A DNA stretch of 64,000 bases from Montifringilla adamsi (lineage: Eukaryota; Chordata; Aves; Passeriformes; Passeridae): NCBI GenBank assembly GCA_017590115.1, contig JAGGNK010006460.1:732320-796319 (forward strand), in the 5' to 3' direction. Position numbers and translations under genes: made by a program. The notes below the pieces were generated by a model. That model ran no database searches. It was not told the origin of the DNA and saw nothing but the letters and a program-made list of their open reading frames with translations. This document shows positions 11,927 through 22,943 of the stretch, in pieces (positions within the stretch are counted from its first letter, which is position 1; every line of letters starts with the position of its first letter).

Positions 11927-14900
11927 CTGCAACGCAAGTGAGAGCACAGTTCAAAGCATCTACAAGAAACCATCTTTGTATATAACACTAGAGTTATGGC
12001 TTTCAAACCCTGAAAGAACTCTTGTGCAGATTAACTTTTTGCTGTCTTTATGGTTCACACTAGCTCCAGGAACAGGGTACAATTAATACAAACACTGTAC
12101 ATAAAGAAATCAACAATGAGAAGGAGAACTGCCAGAGATTAAATAAGAAACCCAAAAGCAGCAGCACATTAGCAGAAGATGTGAGGATACAACTTGTGTC
12201 TCTGTATTCCCTATTTTATGGATTTGCTATAGGACCAAACTGCCCCACACAACGTGCACAGGACTATTTGTTCCAGTAACTCACATGTCACTGCAAAGTC
12301 TAACACAGAAGAAAAAACAGTAAGAAAAAATCCCACACTGAGATACATGCTTTATATCAAATTATAGCAGGAATTTAAGCAGTGTAGAGTCAAAAAGAGA
12401 TTTGGGGCATGTAGCTACAGTAATTTCACTGCACAATCTCTGTTCCCACTGCTCCTATTTGACATGCCCACTTTGGGCTCACTTCACTTTGGGCCGAAAG
12501 AACAATCACATCATCACAGAGACCCAACAACACTTAATGGCCTCAAAATTTGAGTGGGTTCATAAAAAATCCATTTCAATTTCGTCATGCAAAATTGTAA
12601 CTTTAGTACACTACCACAAATCACATCCTTAAAATAAAAATTACCCAAGTTTTAATCCCAATATTGTAATTAGCCAAATAATAGGTCCCAAAGGCTCACT
12701 TTTGGCAAGAAATAGTATAACATGACAAATTTCTTATACGATAAAAGTCAGCACACTTATGGAACATCTTGCTCATGACCTTGAACTTTACAATCTGAAA
12801 TTATTAGTTATTAAATAGAAGGTATTTAAATCATGTTCTGATGTAGTTACATGCTTCAGACCTCAGCTAACTTAAATCAAAGCATCAAAATGTTCTTATC
12901 TTCCTGATTCCTACAAAGTCTCCTTTTTGTCTGAAGTTAAATAACAAATAAATAATCTTTGCTGACTGAAAATACCTGGATTATCTATTAAGCAGCACTA
13001 CTTGAGATGAAAAACTAAATGTCATGGCAGAGACCTGCCAGTAAGGATGCACATGCAAAGTGTTCATTTCAAGAGCGGTGCCTGCCTAAGAACCTTACGA
13101 TTTAATCCTGAAAACACAGTGGAGAAAACTTGCTGTTCATCAAAACTTTTCTCTAAGTATTAAAATCCATTGATGGCCAAATATTATTAAAATAGCATGC
13201 ATATTATAATAAGTGTTAATTATTTAGCCTTGTTACAGATTCACAGGCTACTTCTACAATACAGATCTAAGACAGAACTCCACCCTTCTGAGCAGCTCTG
13301 AAAGAATCACAGATTCTGCTGCCTCACCAGACAAATGAACATGAAGGTACTGATCATTCTGAAAGACTAGATCTTATTTATTATATAATTACAACACTGT
13401 ATTAGTTTCCAAACTCTTGAATCCTCCTTAGGTATGCACAAGAAAACATGAAATGCATTGGTAAAACTAAGAGAGTTTAAAAAATGCACTGAAAATGACA
13501 GTGAACAGTGGCATTTGCTTTTCCAAGAGTGATTACCTTCATTTTTTTTTGCATAATAAATCACACACTCACTTCTAGACAAGAATTTAATTAAAACTTA
13601 TCTTAGAGAACACTTTACACCAATTTATTAGGGGAAAACACCAACTCATTTACTGGAGAAGAAAGGTGGAATGGATTGGCAAACAGTCAGTGTAACATTA
13701 CCACTACCCTGACCCCAAAGAAATTCTAACACTGTACAGTTACAGCACTAATTAAAGTCCCAATTGATTTCTCCAGATTAATTTTAGCCAGTCATTTGAG
13801 CATGACTTATCAGGATCTCATTTAAAAAGGCTGCAATACATCCTCTCCCATATCCCATTAGAGCAGGTACTTTTTCTTGTTTGGGCAGAGTTTGCACACC
13901 AGGCGTCCCCTGCTTTCCTCATTGCCCAGATATTCCAATACAACACATTAGCAGTAAATAGGAAAATGCTCCCTTTGGATTGGGAAGTTTATTTTCTTTA
14001 ACTGTGGAAGCAATAATTTACTCTTCAGCTTCCCTCGTGGAGGAAAAGTGTATTTAATTGAGATCACATCAAGGGAATGAGGTCATTGACTCTGTTTGTT
14101 TTTTAATCCCTGTTAGTTTAGTGCGTTAGGGGCCAAATGAACTTCACCTTATTGCATAATAGATGGAATTGATCCTTTCAAGACTTGTTGATGGGAGCTG
14201 GCATTACACAGACTCTTCAAAAAGCCAAGATTTAAACTTATGATCTCAGCCTAAGCCTTATTTTCAGTCTTTTAAACATTTTTAGCTTTCACAAAAATTA
14301 ACAGGGGACATTTGTCTCCCACGTCAATGTAGATGAAAAAGAAAATGCTAATGGATTGGTGACAAAGAGTGAATTATAATGTTTCCGGCATAAAAACACA
14401 GTCCAAAAGTTTAGTGTGTTCTTTACATTCCTTTTCCACTTCATCACAATGTGCTCTGCCTTTATAAATCCTTTGTGTTTATAGCATGTGAATCATTATG
14501 CCATATTTTGTTTACCTACTATTAAAAAGTAGCCAAGCCAAAATAAAAGCACAGAAAGCCAAAGCAAATCAATCCTGCTCTAGAATTCCCTTCTACTCCT
14601 GTACTGGTGATATATCAGTACATAAGGAAGGGGAAAAGCAAATGCATTTGTACTTTTTTTTCAACAAATAATTTCACTGCTTTACTCTCTATAGCCCTTA
14701 AAGGAAAGTTGCTTTCCAAAAGCTGAAGAAATATTCCTTCCTGAGTTTTCACACGACAGTTTCTGGAAAGCCAACTGTAGCAGCAGTATTTAGTGCTACC
14801 CACCTAACCAACATGTCCTTTGTAAATCCAGGTTTGTTCGGGCACATCAAAGTTTTGATACAAATTACAACCTGCACACTAATAAAGGCCACGCTCCTGA

Positions 14901-17900
14901 AGCAAACTCAAATTTGGGACAATGATTTGAAATAAGTCTGCACCAAATCATGCAAAATCCAACTGCAATATTACAAAAAGAGCAGATAACCTCTTCTTAC
15001 CATCAAACAATTTTAAAATGCTTTGCCAAAAATGAACTGTAATGATGTTGTATTTTTAATTTGTTTTTCTTGTAGCATGGAAAACCAATTGCCAGAAAGC
15101 TTTAGTTTCTTTGAAGGGATAATAGTTACTGGTTTCATAATCACAAAAGAAGAATTACTTTGACAAATATATGAAATACATTTAGAACTGTTAATAAAGG
15201 TAAAGTAGCAATAATCATAACAGTAACAACCAATAAATATTTTTCAAAGTTTCTGGCTATACTGAAGTTTTCATTTAAAGAATAAATGCTATTATTCCAG
15301 AATCAACTGGGAACATACAGGAACTCCACTAAAGCAAATGCATTTTTTTTACTATAGCAGCTGTTACCAGACTTTCAGCCTACAAACACAACACAGGCCC
15401 CTTATTTAGTCATTGTTGCAGCTTGGTAAGCGTCAAGAGTCATTATGCAAAACTGCATCTTCATCATCTTCGCATCACCAATACACAACAGACAAGAGAT
15501 GAAGCAGGATCACACCTTCACAATCACACCTTCAATCTGTACCAAATATCTCAGGCTCCTGGTTTCAGGTTCCGCACATTTGTGCTAGAGGATCGCTATC
15601 CCACAGACACAAATCCATACAGAAGCAATACATCCAATAAATTCCAGCTGTTTGCTAGTATGCACAAGATATATGAAAAACAAGAAATATTAAATATTTT
15701 TGTTTGAAATAACAAGATATATGAAAAAAAAAATTCTAGTTTAGTCTTCAAAACTGAAAATGCTCAGAAATTAGCATATTTGTCCACACATGTTGATCCA
15801 CATCTCAGACAGGTGCTATGTAATCAGATTCAAGTAGGTTGGAAAAGACCTCCAAGATCATCAGTCCAGCCTTTGACTGATCACCACCCTGCCAAGTGGA
15901 CTAAAGCACTGAGTGCCATGTTCAGTCTTTTCTCAAAGACACAGGGTGCTGCACATCACAGAATCACTGAACAGTTTGGGCTGCAAGGGACTTTGAAGAT
16001 CATCTACTTCCAACCCCCTACTGTGGGCAGGGACACCTTCCACTATCCCAGGTTGCCCCAAGCCCCATCAAACCTGGCCTTGAACACTTCCAGGGATGGA
16101 ACAGCCTGTTCCAATTTAGCTGCTTGTCCTCACAGAAAGACCGACATGCTACAGGAGCAACAACAAGGAAATGTTCACAAACCCTAGTGCGATATCTAAG
16201 GGAATACTCGGCATTTTTCATATGCTTTCCTTGGTTTGCCCAAACTAAAAACTGAACTTTGATTTTCCTGTGGTTTTACATATAGTTCATCTGAGTTTTC
16301 ATCTGCAATCCTTGGAGGAAACACTACTAAAACCTAAACTTGAAGTTAAATTTAAGAAGATGAGACAAGCTGAAATTCCAAGTGTGTGTGCGCATTACAA
16401 ATCGCTAGAATTTCCTCTTATTCCCCATACCTTCCCTTGTCTCTCTCCTATTTTCCGTTACACAGCAACTTTAGGATAAAACAATGCAATTATAATTCTG
16501 AAAATCTATCAGACAGATGCATTAGCTTTCCAAGTGCCTGGGTGGAAGGATACAGCTGTTCAGAGAGCAGGCAACATAAAACACCACAGAGATGGGAATG
16601 GATGGAAATTTAACCCAAAAAGATAATGAAAGGTTAATGAAAAGTTCCCTAACTGTTTTCTATGGCAAAAGAATATAAACAAAAATCTATTCCTGTTTTT
16701 AAGGCAGAGCTTCTAATGGCAGAGTCACAAAAGCTGCAGTTTACATGAAGCAGGAGGGTATGGAAATAGCAAAACTCATTTCCTTTCCAAGGTGAAGTAC
16801 AGTTCATACTACAAACAAAAAATATCTTTCCAGCAGCAGCAGGAAAATAACAGAGCATAAGGAAGTCCCATTTTGGCATCATGCAGAGTTTGTTTTTTTG
16901 TTATTTCATACTTTAAAAAGTATAAATAAAGTGTCTGCCAAAAAAACCACACAGGATATGAGATCTATCACAACTTCACGGGTGAAAGGAACTGAGTTGC
17001 ACGACATTTGCAACTTAAAAACTGACCTCAGAGAATTTATTCTTCTTTAAAAAAAAAAAATCAAATAACTACAACACTATAGTCTTTACAGAATATATAA
17101 TTTGTCTAAATTATTACAGTTGTAATCAAAGTTGTAAAAATTTTCCTTGCTCTACATATTACACACAGTCTTATTCCTGCTTATGTCCTGCCTTATGCCA
17201 GGACCAATACAGACCAACAACAGAACTCCCCTTCTACAAAGTTCTCTTCATCCAACTTACTCTTTTACACTTTCCACTTACAAAAAATTTGCACACCAAA
17301 CACACAGAGATCACCATGAGAAAAGAGGGTAAGTTTTTTTCTGTATCTCTCCATACCTTCTCAACAGGTGAAGTTCACCACATTTACCTTGGATCAAGAA
17401 CTCCTCCAGGCACAGGAGAAGACAGAGAGAAACTAAAATCACAGTCCCTTTCCCAACAGGCTTGCAAGCTGGATTAAAAATTGTACAGCTGTTCAGAAAT
17501 TAGCAATCAAGCTTGCACTTGAAAAGACACTGTCATAGAAAACAAGAGTCCTGAAGGGAATGAAATTCCTTAACCTCTGCCTTCTATACCCTATTTTAAA
17601 TCCAGAATTGTGCTTGTCCAGTTACAAGAGGCTACCAGGAACTGTTGAAGAGTTTTGCAGCAATTCCGAGGCCAGAGAAAAAAGTATCACATGAAATTGC
17701 TTTCTCTTGAAAATGACACTCTCCCATCGTGCTGAAGTTGTTGAAACTCCCATTTCAAGAAGCACCAGTAACACTGAGATATGGTACAAGCACTGAGCTT
17801 ACCCATCAGCAAACATAAAAAAAAACATCTCAAGTACTTTCAACAACAGTCAATTTTCTCTCTCTCTGGTCCCTTGATCAGTACAAAATAAATGCCCTCA

Positions 17901-20900
17901 GTCTTTCTAAAAACAATGAGGAAGAAAATTTGGATGTGCAAACAAGAAACAAGATCAGTTGTGCAAAATCCAAAACATGAGATGTATCAGGAGCACAGAT
18001 GAAAATGTAAATTACCATTATATCCTCTATGTGGTCAGCAAGATTTTTCCACAGAAAAACAAACAATGAAAACTTATATACTGCAAGACAAAAAAGTTTT
18101 TAAAAGTAAACTGAATTCATGGCATTCATTATAACAAATTTTTAGGGCAAGGAACAGTCTTGTTATCAGAAATTCACTTGACTGACTGGAGAGCACCTAG
18201 GCAAGGACTTAGGAAATTACGTTTCTGTTCTTGGACTTTATATCATAGACAAGATGTAAGGCTTTGGTCAGATAATTAGAGCCTCCTTAGAAATAAAAGT
18301 ATACATAGCACTACCTATTGGCAAAGGGGTAATTTATAATTGTTCCTATTGGCAAAAGAGTTACTTAAAGTCGTTAAGTATTACTACTTGAACAAGACAA
18401 AATATAGTTAAGGCTGCAAGGCAATTGCTTAACAAATTGCTGGTTTGAAAAGACAACACTATCACTGACTGAAAAGTAAATCAGTTAATCAGAATTTTAC
18501 AAAATTCAACTGGTCAGACTCAAACATTTTCCTTTCTAATACAGGAAACCACTTGAATTATCTTTCGTTGGGACTTCTAGTGCTAATTTCACAACTAGCA
18601 GTTCTACAGTGAAAGGTATGTAAATAAGACAAAACACTGGTAAACTTAAGCAAGATAACTTCAAATACTGAACACATTATTTGTACATTCACTTCCTTAC
18701 CCAGTTTCACTGTAGTCTGTCTACTAACGCTTGCTTATTTCCCAGAAACTAGCTGACAACAAGATGCAAGCTCCTCTCATTGTTTTTAAACAAAATTAAT
18801 GGGAAAACTATTAATGCTTCCATAAAAAAAAATTCCTAGCACATACTTGATGAAATTGATCCAACCTAGCGTCAGTAAAGTGGGAATTATCACATGCAAA
18901 CCTAAACCCTACCAGTAAGATCGCAAAGAATTCTGCTATCAAGCAGAATGCAGAGAAATGAGGAAAAATTACCAGTAATACCTGTAAGCTTGATTTTGGA
19001 CAAGCGTGCCAAAATTCCTGGCAAATCATGCAGCCGTAGCTTCATTTCTTTCCATTGTCTGTCTTCCTTGGATTCAGCTCCCACTGGTATGACTGAGTCT
19101 TCAGTTTCTGCAGCTGACTTCATTTCTCTCAACTCCTTTCTGCTTGACATCTCAGACCACGACTGATGAACAGGTGAAACTGAGCTAATTTTGTTTACAA
19201 ACTTTTTTTCCTGATCCAATTGCTGAAGCTCATGAAAAGGAGACACAACTGAGTCGGACTTGGGTTTGGCTCGTTGACTGAGGTCTTTGTTGCACTGTGT
19301 TACATACTAAATACAATGAGAAATGTTAAAACAAATACATAAAGATATTTCTGTCCATTTCACTTTATTAACACCAAGAATATAATTACTATTTTGTTCT
19401 TGTTAGGAGAATTACTTCCATGACCCAACTGAGCTAGTCTGAATTTCAGACACTTACTTCACACACAGAAAGACTTCTGAAGTTGGCTTAGATATTACAA
19501 AAGCAGCTTTACAACTCACAACGGAATCAATGTTTATGTAAGCCTGGAGAATTGCATTTGAATGTTTACTTCCTCCCCCATAGCTACAACAGCAAACTCT
19601 TTGTTCATATTCAAAATCACCAGGTAATACAACATGACTTACAACTAATCAATTCCACAGAATAATAAAGGTTGGAACGACCTCCAAGGTCATTGAGCCC
19701 AACCTTTGACCAAACAAAATTCACCTTTAAACAGAGAAATATACAAATACCCACACAGCTTCAGTTTCCAAACATAAGTACTAAAATTATGCATATTTAA
19801 GAAATGAAAAAATTAAAAATATGCCAAAAACACAATCTACCACCTATGATAAAAAAATCATCTCCCACATGATTATTATTTATGCCTAACTTTTTGTTAA
19901 CTAATTAGACAAAAAATTTCAAAGGAACACATATTGAACAGTAAATTAGGATATAGTTGTTTGCTCTCTTTCAGAGCTCACAGAATAAACACAGAAAAAG
20001 AAAAAGAGCATTTAGAATCTCTTCTCATATTTTCTTCCCCCAAATATTCTATATATTTCAAGCACCAGAAGTGCAGAAAGAGAGAACTTTAAACCAATCC
20101 TGATTTCAAGTACACAGTAATAATTACAATGAGGAACAGTGGTCTGCAACTCTGAATGAGCAATGTGAATACAGTTCAAATCAGCAGCACAATTAAAAAA
20201 AAATTACTACCATCCACTAACATATGATACAACTGGTCAAAGAAGAAGATGTAATTACTACCATCCACTAACACATGATACAACTGGTCAAAGAAGAAGA
20301 TGTAATGTTTAATGATAATTACAGCTCTTTTAATACCTAAAACTAACAGCATACTGTAAATGTAACCCATTAACTTAACGAGCTCAGGAATTTTGACTCA
20401 AATAAACCAATTAACTGAGAACACATCACTTCTACAAGTGAGTTCCATCTATCACTTGTATGACTGCTAGCCAAGATGTGACTTTATTAGCATTTTTATA
20501 AATAATGATTTTAAAATAATGTTATGTCAAGTTTCTCAACAGGAGATGAGTGCCCTATTTCAAGGGTACAGAAGCCTCCTGTCAAGCAGAGGAGACTCTG
20601 CAGCACAAGGCACTGTCCTTGCTACAAAATGTTTCCTCCAGCCTGAGATGTTTAGGATACCAAGTGCTTTAGCTCTGATTTATAGCAAAATGGAGACATT
20701 TAAAATTGCCTGAGTTTGGCTGATAAGAAAAATATTACTCTTATCAACTAATCTCCATTTTGACTTATCACATGGGATGAATGAGAAATATGGGATAGGT
20801 ACACTCCTTGACTTACCATTCGTTTGAGAAAGTTAAAGTACTGAAAGGTAATCAACCTGTTGCTGGCCACATGGTGAAGGTGCACAAACCGGCATGGTAC

Positions 20901-22138
20901 CTGCCGTGCACCAGTGTTCCTCAGATGCCAAACAAATAATCCTGTTTAACAGAAAACAAGAAAAAAAAAAAAGGTAACAGTAGATTCCAGTTTCTTCTCT
21001 GTCACTGAGTTTGCTTCTAATTAAGACTACAGCGCCTGTTGTCAGCTGTGACACAGGACAACCCAACAAATGGGAACCAGGGTCAGGTAATGGAAAATGT
21101 TTGTTGCTCCAGGTAAAAGACATGACAGTGCAAAATCATGGAATCATTAAAGATGGAAAATACCTTTAACATCAAGTCTCAATATTAACCCAGCATGGCC
21201 AGGTCCACTACTGAACCATGTCCCTAAGTACTACATCCACACAGTTTTTTAACCCTTACAGGGAGCAATAGCATTGGTGACTCTATCACTGCCCTGGGCA
21301 GCTTGTGCCAGTGCCTGACCACCCATTCAGAGAGAAAATTTTGCCTAATATCCAACACAAACCTCCCCTAGTCCAACTTGTAGCTGCTTTCTCTTATCCT
21401 GTCCCTTCCTGCCTGGGAGCAGAGCCCAATCCCCACCTAGCTGCACCTTCTTGTTAGGGAATTGTGGAGAATGGGAAGTTCCCCTGAGCCTCCTTTACTT
21501 CAGGCTGAGGCCCCCAGCTCCCTCAGCTGCTTCTGGTGCTCCAGACCCTTCCTGAGCTCCGTTCCCTTCCCTGGACACATTCTAACCCCTCCTTTTCTTT
21601 CTTATCCCAAGGGGCCCAAAACTGAACTGTAGGTAAGTCCCAATAATTTTGGGTATTTCTTCCAAATTCCTGAGCACCAGCAAGACGCATTTTCTCAGAA
21701 TATCCTGAGCTGGAAGAGACCCACAAAGATCATCAAATTCAATTTCTGGCCCTTCACAGGACATCCCAACAATCCCACCCTGACCTTGAAAGGGCTGTCC
21801 AAACACTGCTTGAGCTCAGGCAGCCTTGGTAATGGAGCATCGTACAATATAGTATTGTCCCGCTACTATATACACTATCGACAAGATTATCTTGCCAAAG
21901 AAGCGCTGAGAGGAAGCAGCTGCCATAGGACAGCACTAAAGTCAAACACGTGTGGAGGACACACAGCGCAGTGTAGCGCACGGGGACACGCACACGCATG
22001 GCCTTGCAGGCTCCGGGAACCGCTCCACAGAGCCGCCCCGGGCCGCCCTGGCCCTGCCCGCACACCAGCCCTCTCGCCCTACGGCCCCGCGGTACCTGCG
22101 AGCGCCCGGGGCGGGCGGCAGCTGCGGGCGGCGCTCAT
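11802..22138 (-). CDS. COX10: COX10, protoheme IX farnesyltransferase, N-terminal half (exons 1-4, joined)
   Basis: COX10 is an inner-membrane mitochondrial enzyme that transfers a farnesyl group from farnesyl diphosphate to heme B, giving heme O, the precursor of heme A in cytochrome c oxidase. Four exons (22138-22096, 20941-20817, 19306-18982, 11926-11802; 43, 125, 325 and 125 bp) join in phases 1, 0 and 1 to 206 codons with no stop. Recognition rests on segments shared with vertebrate COX10: [12 protein letters not shown] across exon 2, then YVTQ at the start of exon 3, WKEMKL and [15 protein letters not shown] late in exon 3, and [14 protein letters not shown] in exon 4. The first 56 residues contain no Asp or Glu and many Arg, as expected of a presequence. 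The human protein is about 443 residues, so roughly the C-terminal half, including the DxxxD aspartates, is missing from the window. All introns have GT/AG ends. Partial only because the window ends; no break seen. Confidence 0.97.
15829..15945 (-). mobile_element. CR1 LINE 3' fragment
   Basis: Antisense CR1 3' end with 'gttggaaaagacctccaaga' followed by 'tgccaagtggactaaagcac' and 'gagtgccatgttcag'. Truncated, and directly followed by a second CR1 end. Confidence 0.85.
15955..16141 (-). mobile_element. CR1 LINE 3' fragment
   Basis: Begins 'atcacagaatcactgaacag' and continues with 'gggcagggacaccttccact' and 'cctggccttgaacacttcca', a different CR1 subfamily from its neighbour. Two subfamilies side by side in the same orientation suggest two separate insertions. 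Confidence 0.88.
17913..18134. repeat. Dispersed repeat, copy A (COX10 intron 3)
   Basis: About 200 bp that reads closely like 22942-23133, with shared blocks such as 'ccaaaacatgagatgtatca' and 'acagatgaaaatgtaaat', separated by small indels. The family is not recognised. It is unlike CR1. Confidence 0.8.
18982..19306 (-). CDS. COX10: COX10 coding exon 3
   Basis: The exon opens with YVTQ after TATTTAG and ends with [15 protein letters not shown] before the donor GTATTA. It encodes about 108 residues. The middle is a hydrophilic, Ser/Glu/Lys-rich linker that differs strongly from mammals, whereas the last 25 or so residues (KEMKL...[15 protein letters not shown]), which lead into the first membrane helix of the UbiA-type prenyltransferase fold, are well conserved. 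Phase 0 in, phase 1 out. Confidence 0.96.
19655..19724 (-). mobile_element. CR1 LINE 3' end, very short
   Basis: Seventy bases with 'ccacagaataataaaggttg' and 'gacctccaaggtcattgag', the terminal part of a CR1 3' UTR in antisense. Severely 5' truncated. Confidence 0.8.
20203..20304. repeat. 51-bp tandem repeat, two copies
   Basis: Two copies of a 51-bp unit (20203-20253 and 20254-20304) that differ at one base (T/C at 20222/20273). Seen directly. It lies in COX10 intron 2; the unit length is a multiple of three but there is no coding evidence. Confidence 0.97.
20817..20941 (-). CDS. COX10: COX10 coding exon 2
   Basis: A strong pyrimidine run (twelve T on the minus strand) and AAACAG precede the exon, and a consensus GTAAGT donor follows. 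It encodes 42 residues including the first split codon, starting [14 protein letters not shown] and ending [12 protein letters not shown]. The last part matches the ITFQ-FSFLKRM stretch of mammalian COX10. Length 125 bp, phase 1 in and phase 0 out. Still within the presequence and early linker region. Confidence 0.95.
21131..21640 (-). mobile_element. CR1 LINE 3' fragment, about 500 bp
   Basis: Starts with 'aaaatcatggaatcattaaa' and runs through the CR1 3' UTR blocks 'ctgccctgggcagcttgtgc', 'cctgaccacccattc' and 'gagcctcctttacttcaggc' to 'cccaaggggcccaaaactga'. Same subfamily as 41018-41450. It sits in COX10 intron 1 in the gene's own orientation. Confidence 0.92.
21694..21836 (-). mobile_element. 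CR1 LINE 3' fragment
   Basis: Begins 'ctcagaatatcctgagctgg' and ends near 'gagctcaggcagccttgg'. It matches the subfamily at 1471-1662. COX10 intron 1. Confidence 0.85.
22096..22138 (-). CDS. COX10: COX10 coding exon 1 (start codon and presequence)
   Basis: The ATG at 22138-22136 opens [14 protein letters not shown] plus one base, then the donor GTACCG follows at 22095. The 43-bp coding length leaves phase 1, which fits exon 2. The start is chosen because it is the first in-frame ATG after the promoter and gives an Arg-rich, acid-free N-terminus typical of mitochondrial import signals. This exon is poorly conserved in sequence compared with the human N-terminus, so its identity rests on position, phase and the CpG island. 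Confidence 0.9.
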
Positions 22139-22165
22139 GGCCGCGGCTGCTGCGCCGCTCTCCTC

Positions 22166-22186
22166 TCACCGCCTGGGCGCCGCCAT
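22166..22186 (-). other. Six-codon upstream ORF in COX10 leader
   Basis: The ATG inside the YY1 element opens MAAPRR followed by TGA. It ends 27 nt before the COX10 ATG and is in a different frame from it. It would affect translation only if transcription starts upstream of 22186, which the sequence does not show. Confidence 0.4.
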
Positions 22187-22189
22187 CTT
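22179..22189 (-). promoter_or_regulatory. YY1-type element
   Basis: On the minus strand the sequence reads AAGATGGCGGC, the extended YY1 consensus. It lies 41 bp upstream of the COX10 ATG, in the orientation and position (near or just after the start site) where YY1 elements act in TATA-less housekeeping promoters, including many nuclear genes for mitochondrial proteins. Confidence 0.65.
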
Positions 22190-22246
22190 CCCGGCGCGAC
22201 CTCCGAACGCTTTCCGGGTCGGCGCTGCCGCGGAGGCGGAGCGGCC

Positions 22247-22453
22247 ATGCCGGGGCTGGTCCGGCCAGCGGGGCGGTCGTGCTCCGGCCGTCCTGGAGCC
22301 CGGCCTGGCCTGCTCGCCAGTCAAGGGTGGCCGTGGCGTGAGGTAGTGAGAGTGTTTGAATGCCGAAGTTTGAAATTCCTAAGGCCAGTATATAAAAACG
22401 GCCTGGAAGGAGTCAAAAGGCTTTTCTCTACCAGTACAAAACAAACGACATAA
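22247..22453 (+). ncRNA. Possible start of a divergent transcript opposite COX10
   Basis: Leaving the CpG island on the plus strand there is an ATG at 22247 (context CGGCCATGC) with a 68-codon open frame that ends just before a CR1 copy. The predicted peptide is Arg/Gly/Pro-rich with no recognisable domain, so a non-coding transcript like human COX10-AS1 is more likely than a protein. A weak donor-like GAG/GTAGTG is near 22340. There is no evidence of transcription in the sequence itself. Confidence 0.25.
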
Positions 22454-22454
22454 A

Positions 22455-22943
22455 ATAACAGAATCAGAGAATCGTTTGGGTGGGAAGGGAGATCCCCTCT
22501 GGAGATCACCCGGTCCAAACCCCTGCCCAGGCAGGGTCACCCAGGGCAGGTGACACAGGAACACATCCAGGTGGGGCTGGAATGTCTCCAGAGGGGGAGA
22601 CTCCACGCCCTCCCTGGGCAGCAGTCCCAGGGCTCTGCCACCCCCCATGGAAAGATGTTCTTCTCCATGCTGAGGTGGAATTTCATGTGTGTTGGTTCAT
22701 GGCTATTGCTCCTTGTCCTGCCACTGGGCACCACTGAGTAGAGTCTGGCACCATCCTCTCAGCATCCTTGGGGCTATTCATATGCTCAGTCTTCCCCAAA
22801 CTAAACAGGCTCGGCTCCCATAGTCTCTCCTCATAAGGAGATGCTCCAGACCCCTCATCATCTTTGTGGCCTCCACGGGACCCTCTCCAGTACTTTGTCT
22901 TTTTTCTTCTGAGGCACACAGAACTGGACACAATACTCCAGAT
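22455..22943 (-). mobile_element. CR1 LINE 3' fragment, about 490 bp
   Basis: Starts 'aacagaatcagagaatcgtt' and carries 'ccctctggagatcacccggt', 'cccaggcagggtcacccagg', 'cccctcatcatctttgtggc' and 'gaactggacacaatactcca'. It begins about 120 bp beyond the CpG island. The 3' end is intact and the 5' end truncated, as usual for CR1. Confidence 0.93.

Larger units (their letters stand above)
11927..18981 (-). other. COX10: COX10 intron 3
   Basis: 7055 bp of AT-rich intron between exons 4 and 3 with GT/AG ends on the minus strand. It holds two adjacent CR1 fragments (15829-16141) and copy A of a segment repeated beyond the promoter (17913-18134). Nothing exon-like was recognised within it. Confidence 0.85.
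19307..20816 (-). other. COX10: COX10 intron 2
   Basis: 1510 bp, GTAAGT donor and TATTTAG acceptor on the minus strand. It contains a 70-bp CR1 end (19655-19724) and a two-copy 51-bp tandem repeat (20203-20304). No other feature seen. Confidence 0.9.
20942..22095 (-). other. COX10: COX10 intron 1
   Basis: 1154 bp between exon 1 and exon 2. More than half is CR1 (21131-21640 and 21694-21836), both in the same orientation as COX10. The donor is GTACCG inside the CpG island and the acceptor follows a long pyrimidine run. Confidence 0.88.
21955..22335. promoter_or_regulatory. CpG-island promoter of COX10, possibly bidirectional
   Basis: This is the most GC- and CpG-rich stretch of the window, in an otherwise AT-rich, CpG-poor sequence. 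It contains COX10 exon 1. No TATA box is seen at a sensible distance from the ATG. It contains GC-box-like GGGCGGG (22110-22116), a YY1-type element (22179-22189) and an Ets-like TTTCCGG (22211-22217). Such islands usually fire in both directions, and human COX10 has a divergent antisense RNA (COX10-AS1). The transcription start cannot be placed exactly. Confidence 0.85.

Noticed and set aside
15780..16187. 135-codon plus-strand open frame
   Set aside because: It lies almost entirely across two antisense CR1 3' ends; such frames are common in CR1 3' UTR sequence.
21786..22453. Several long overlapping open frames on both strands across the CpG island (up to 186 codons)
   Set aside because: High GC lowers stop frequency, so long frames appear in every reading frame. 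The translations are Ala/Arg/Gly/Pro-rich with no domain. Only the short COX10 exon 1 frame is supported by phase and splicing.
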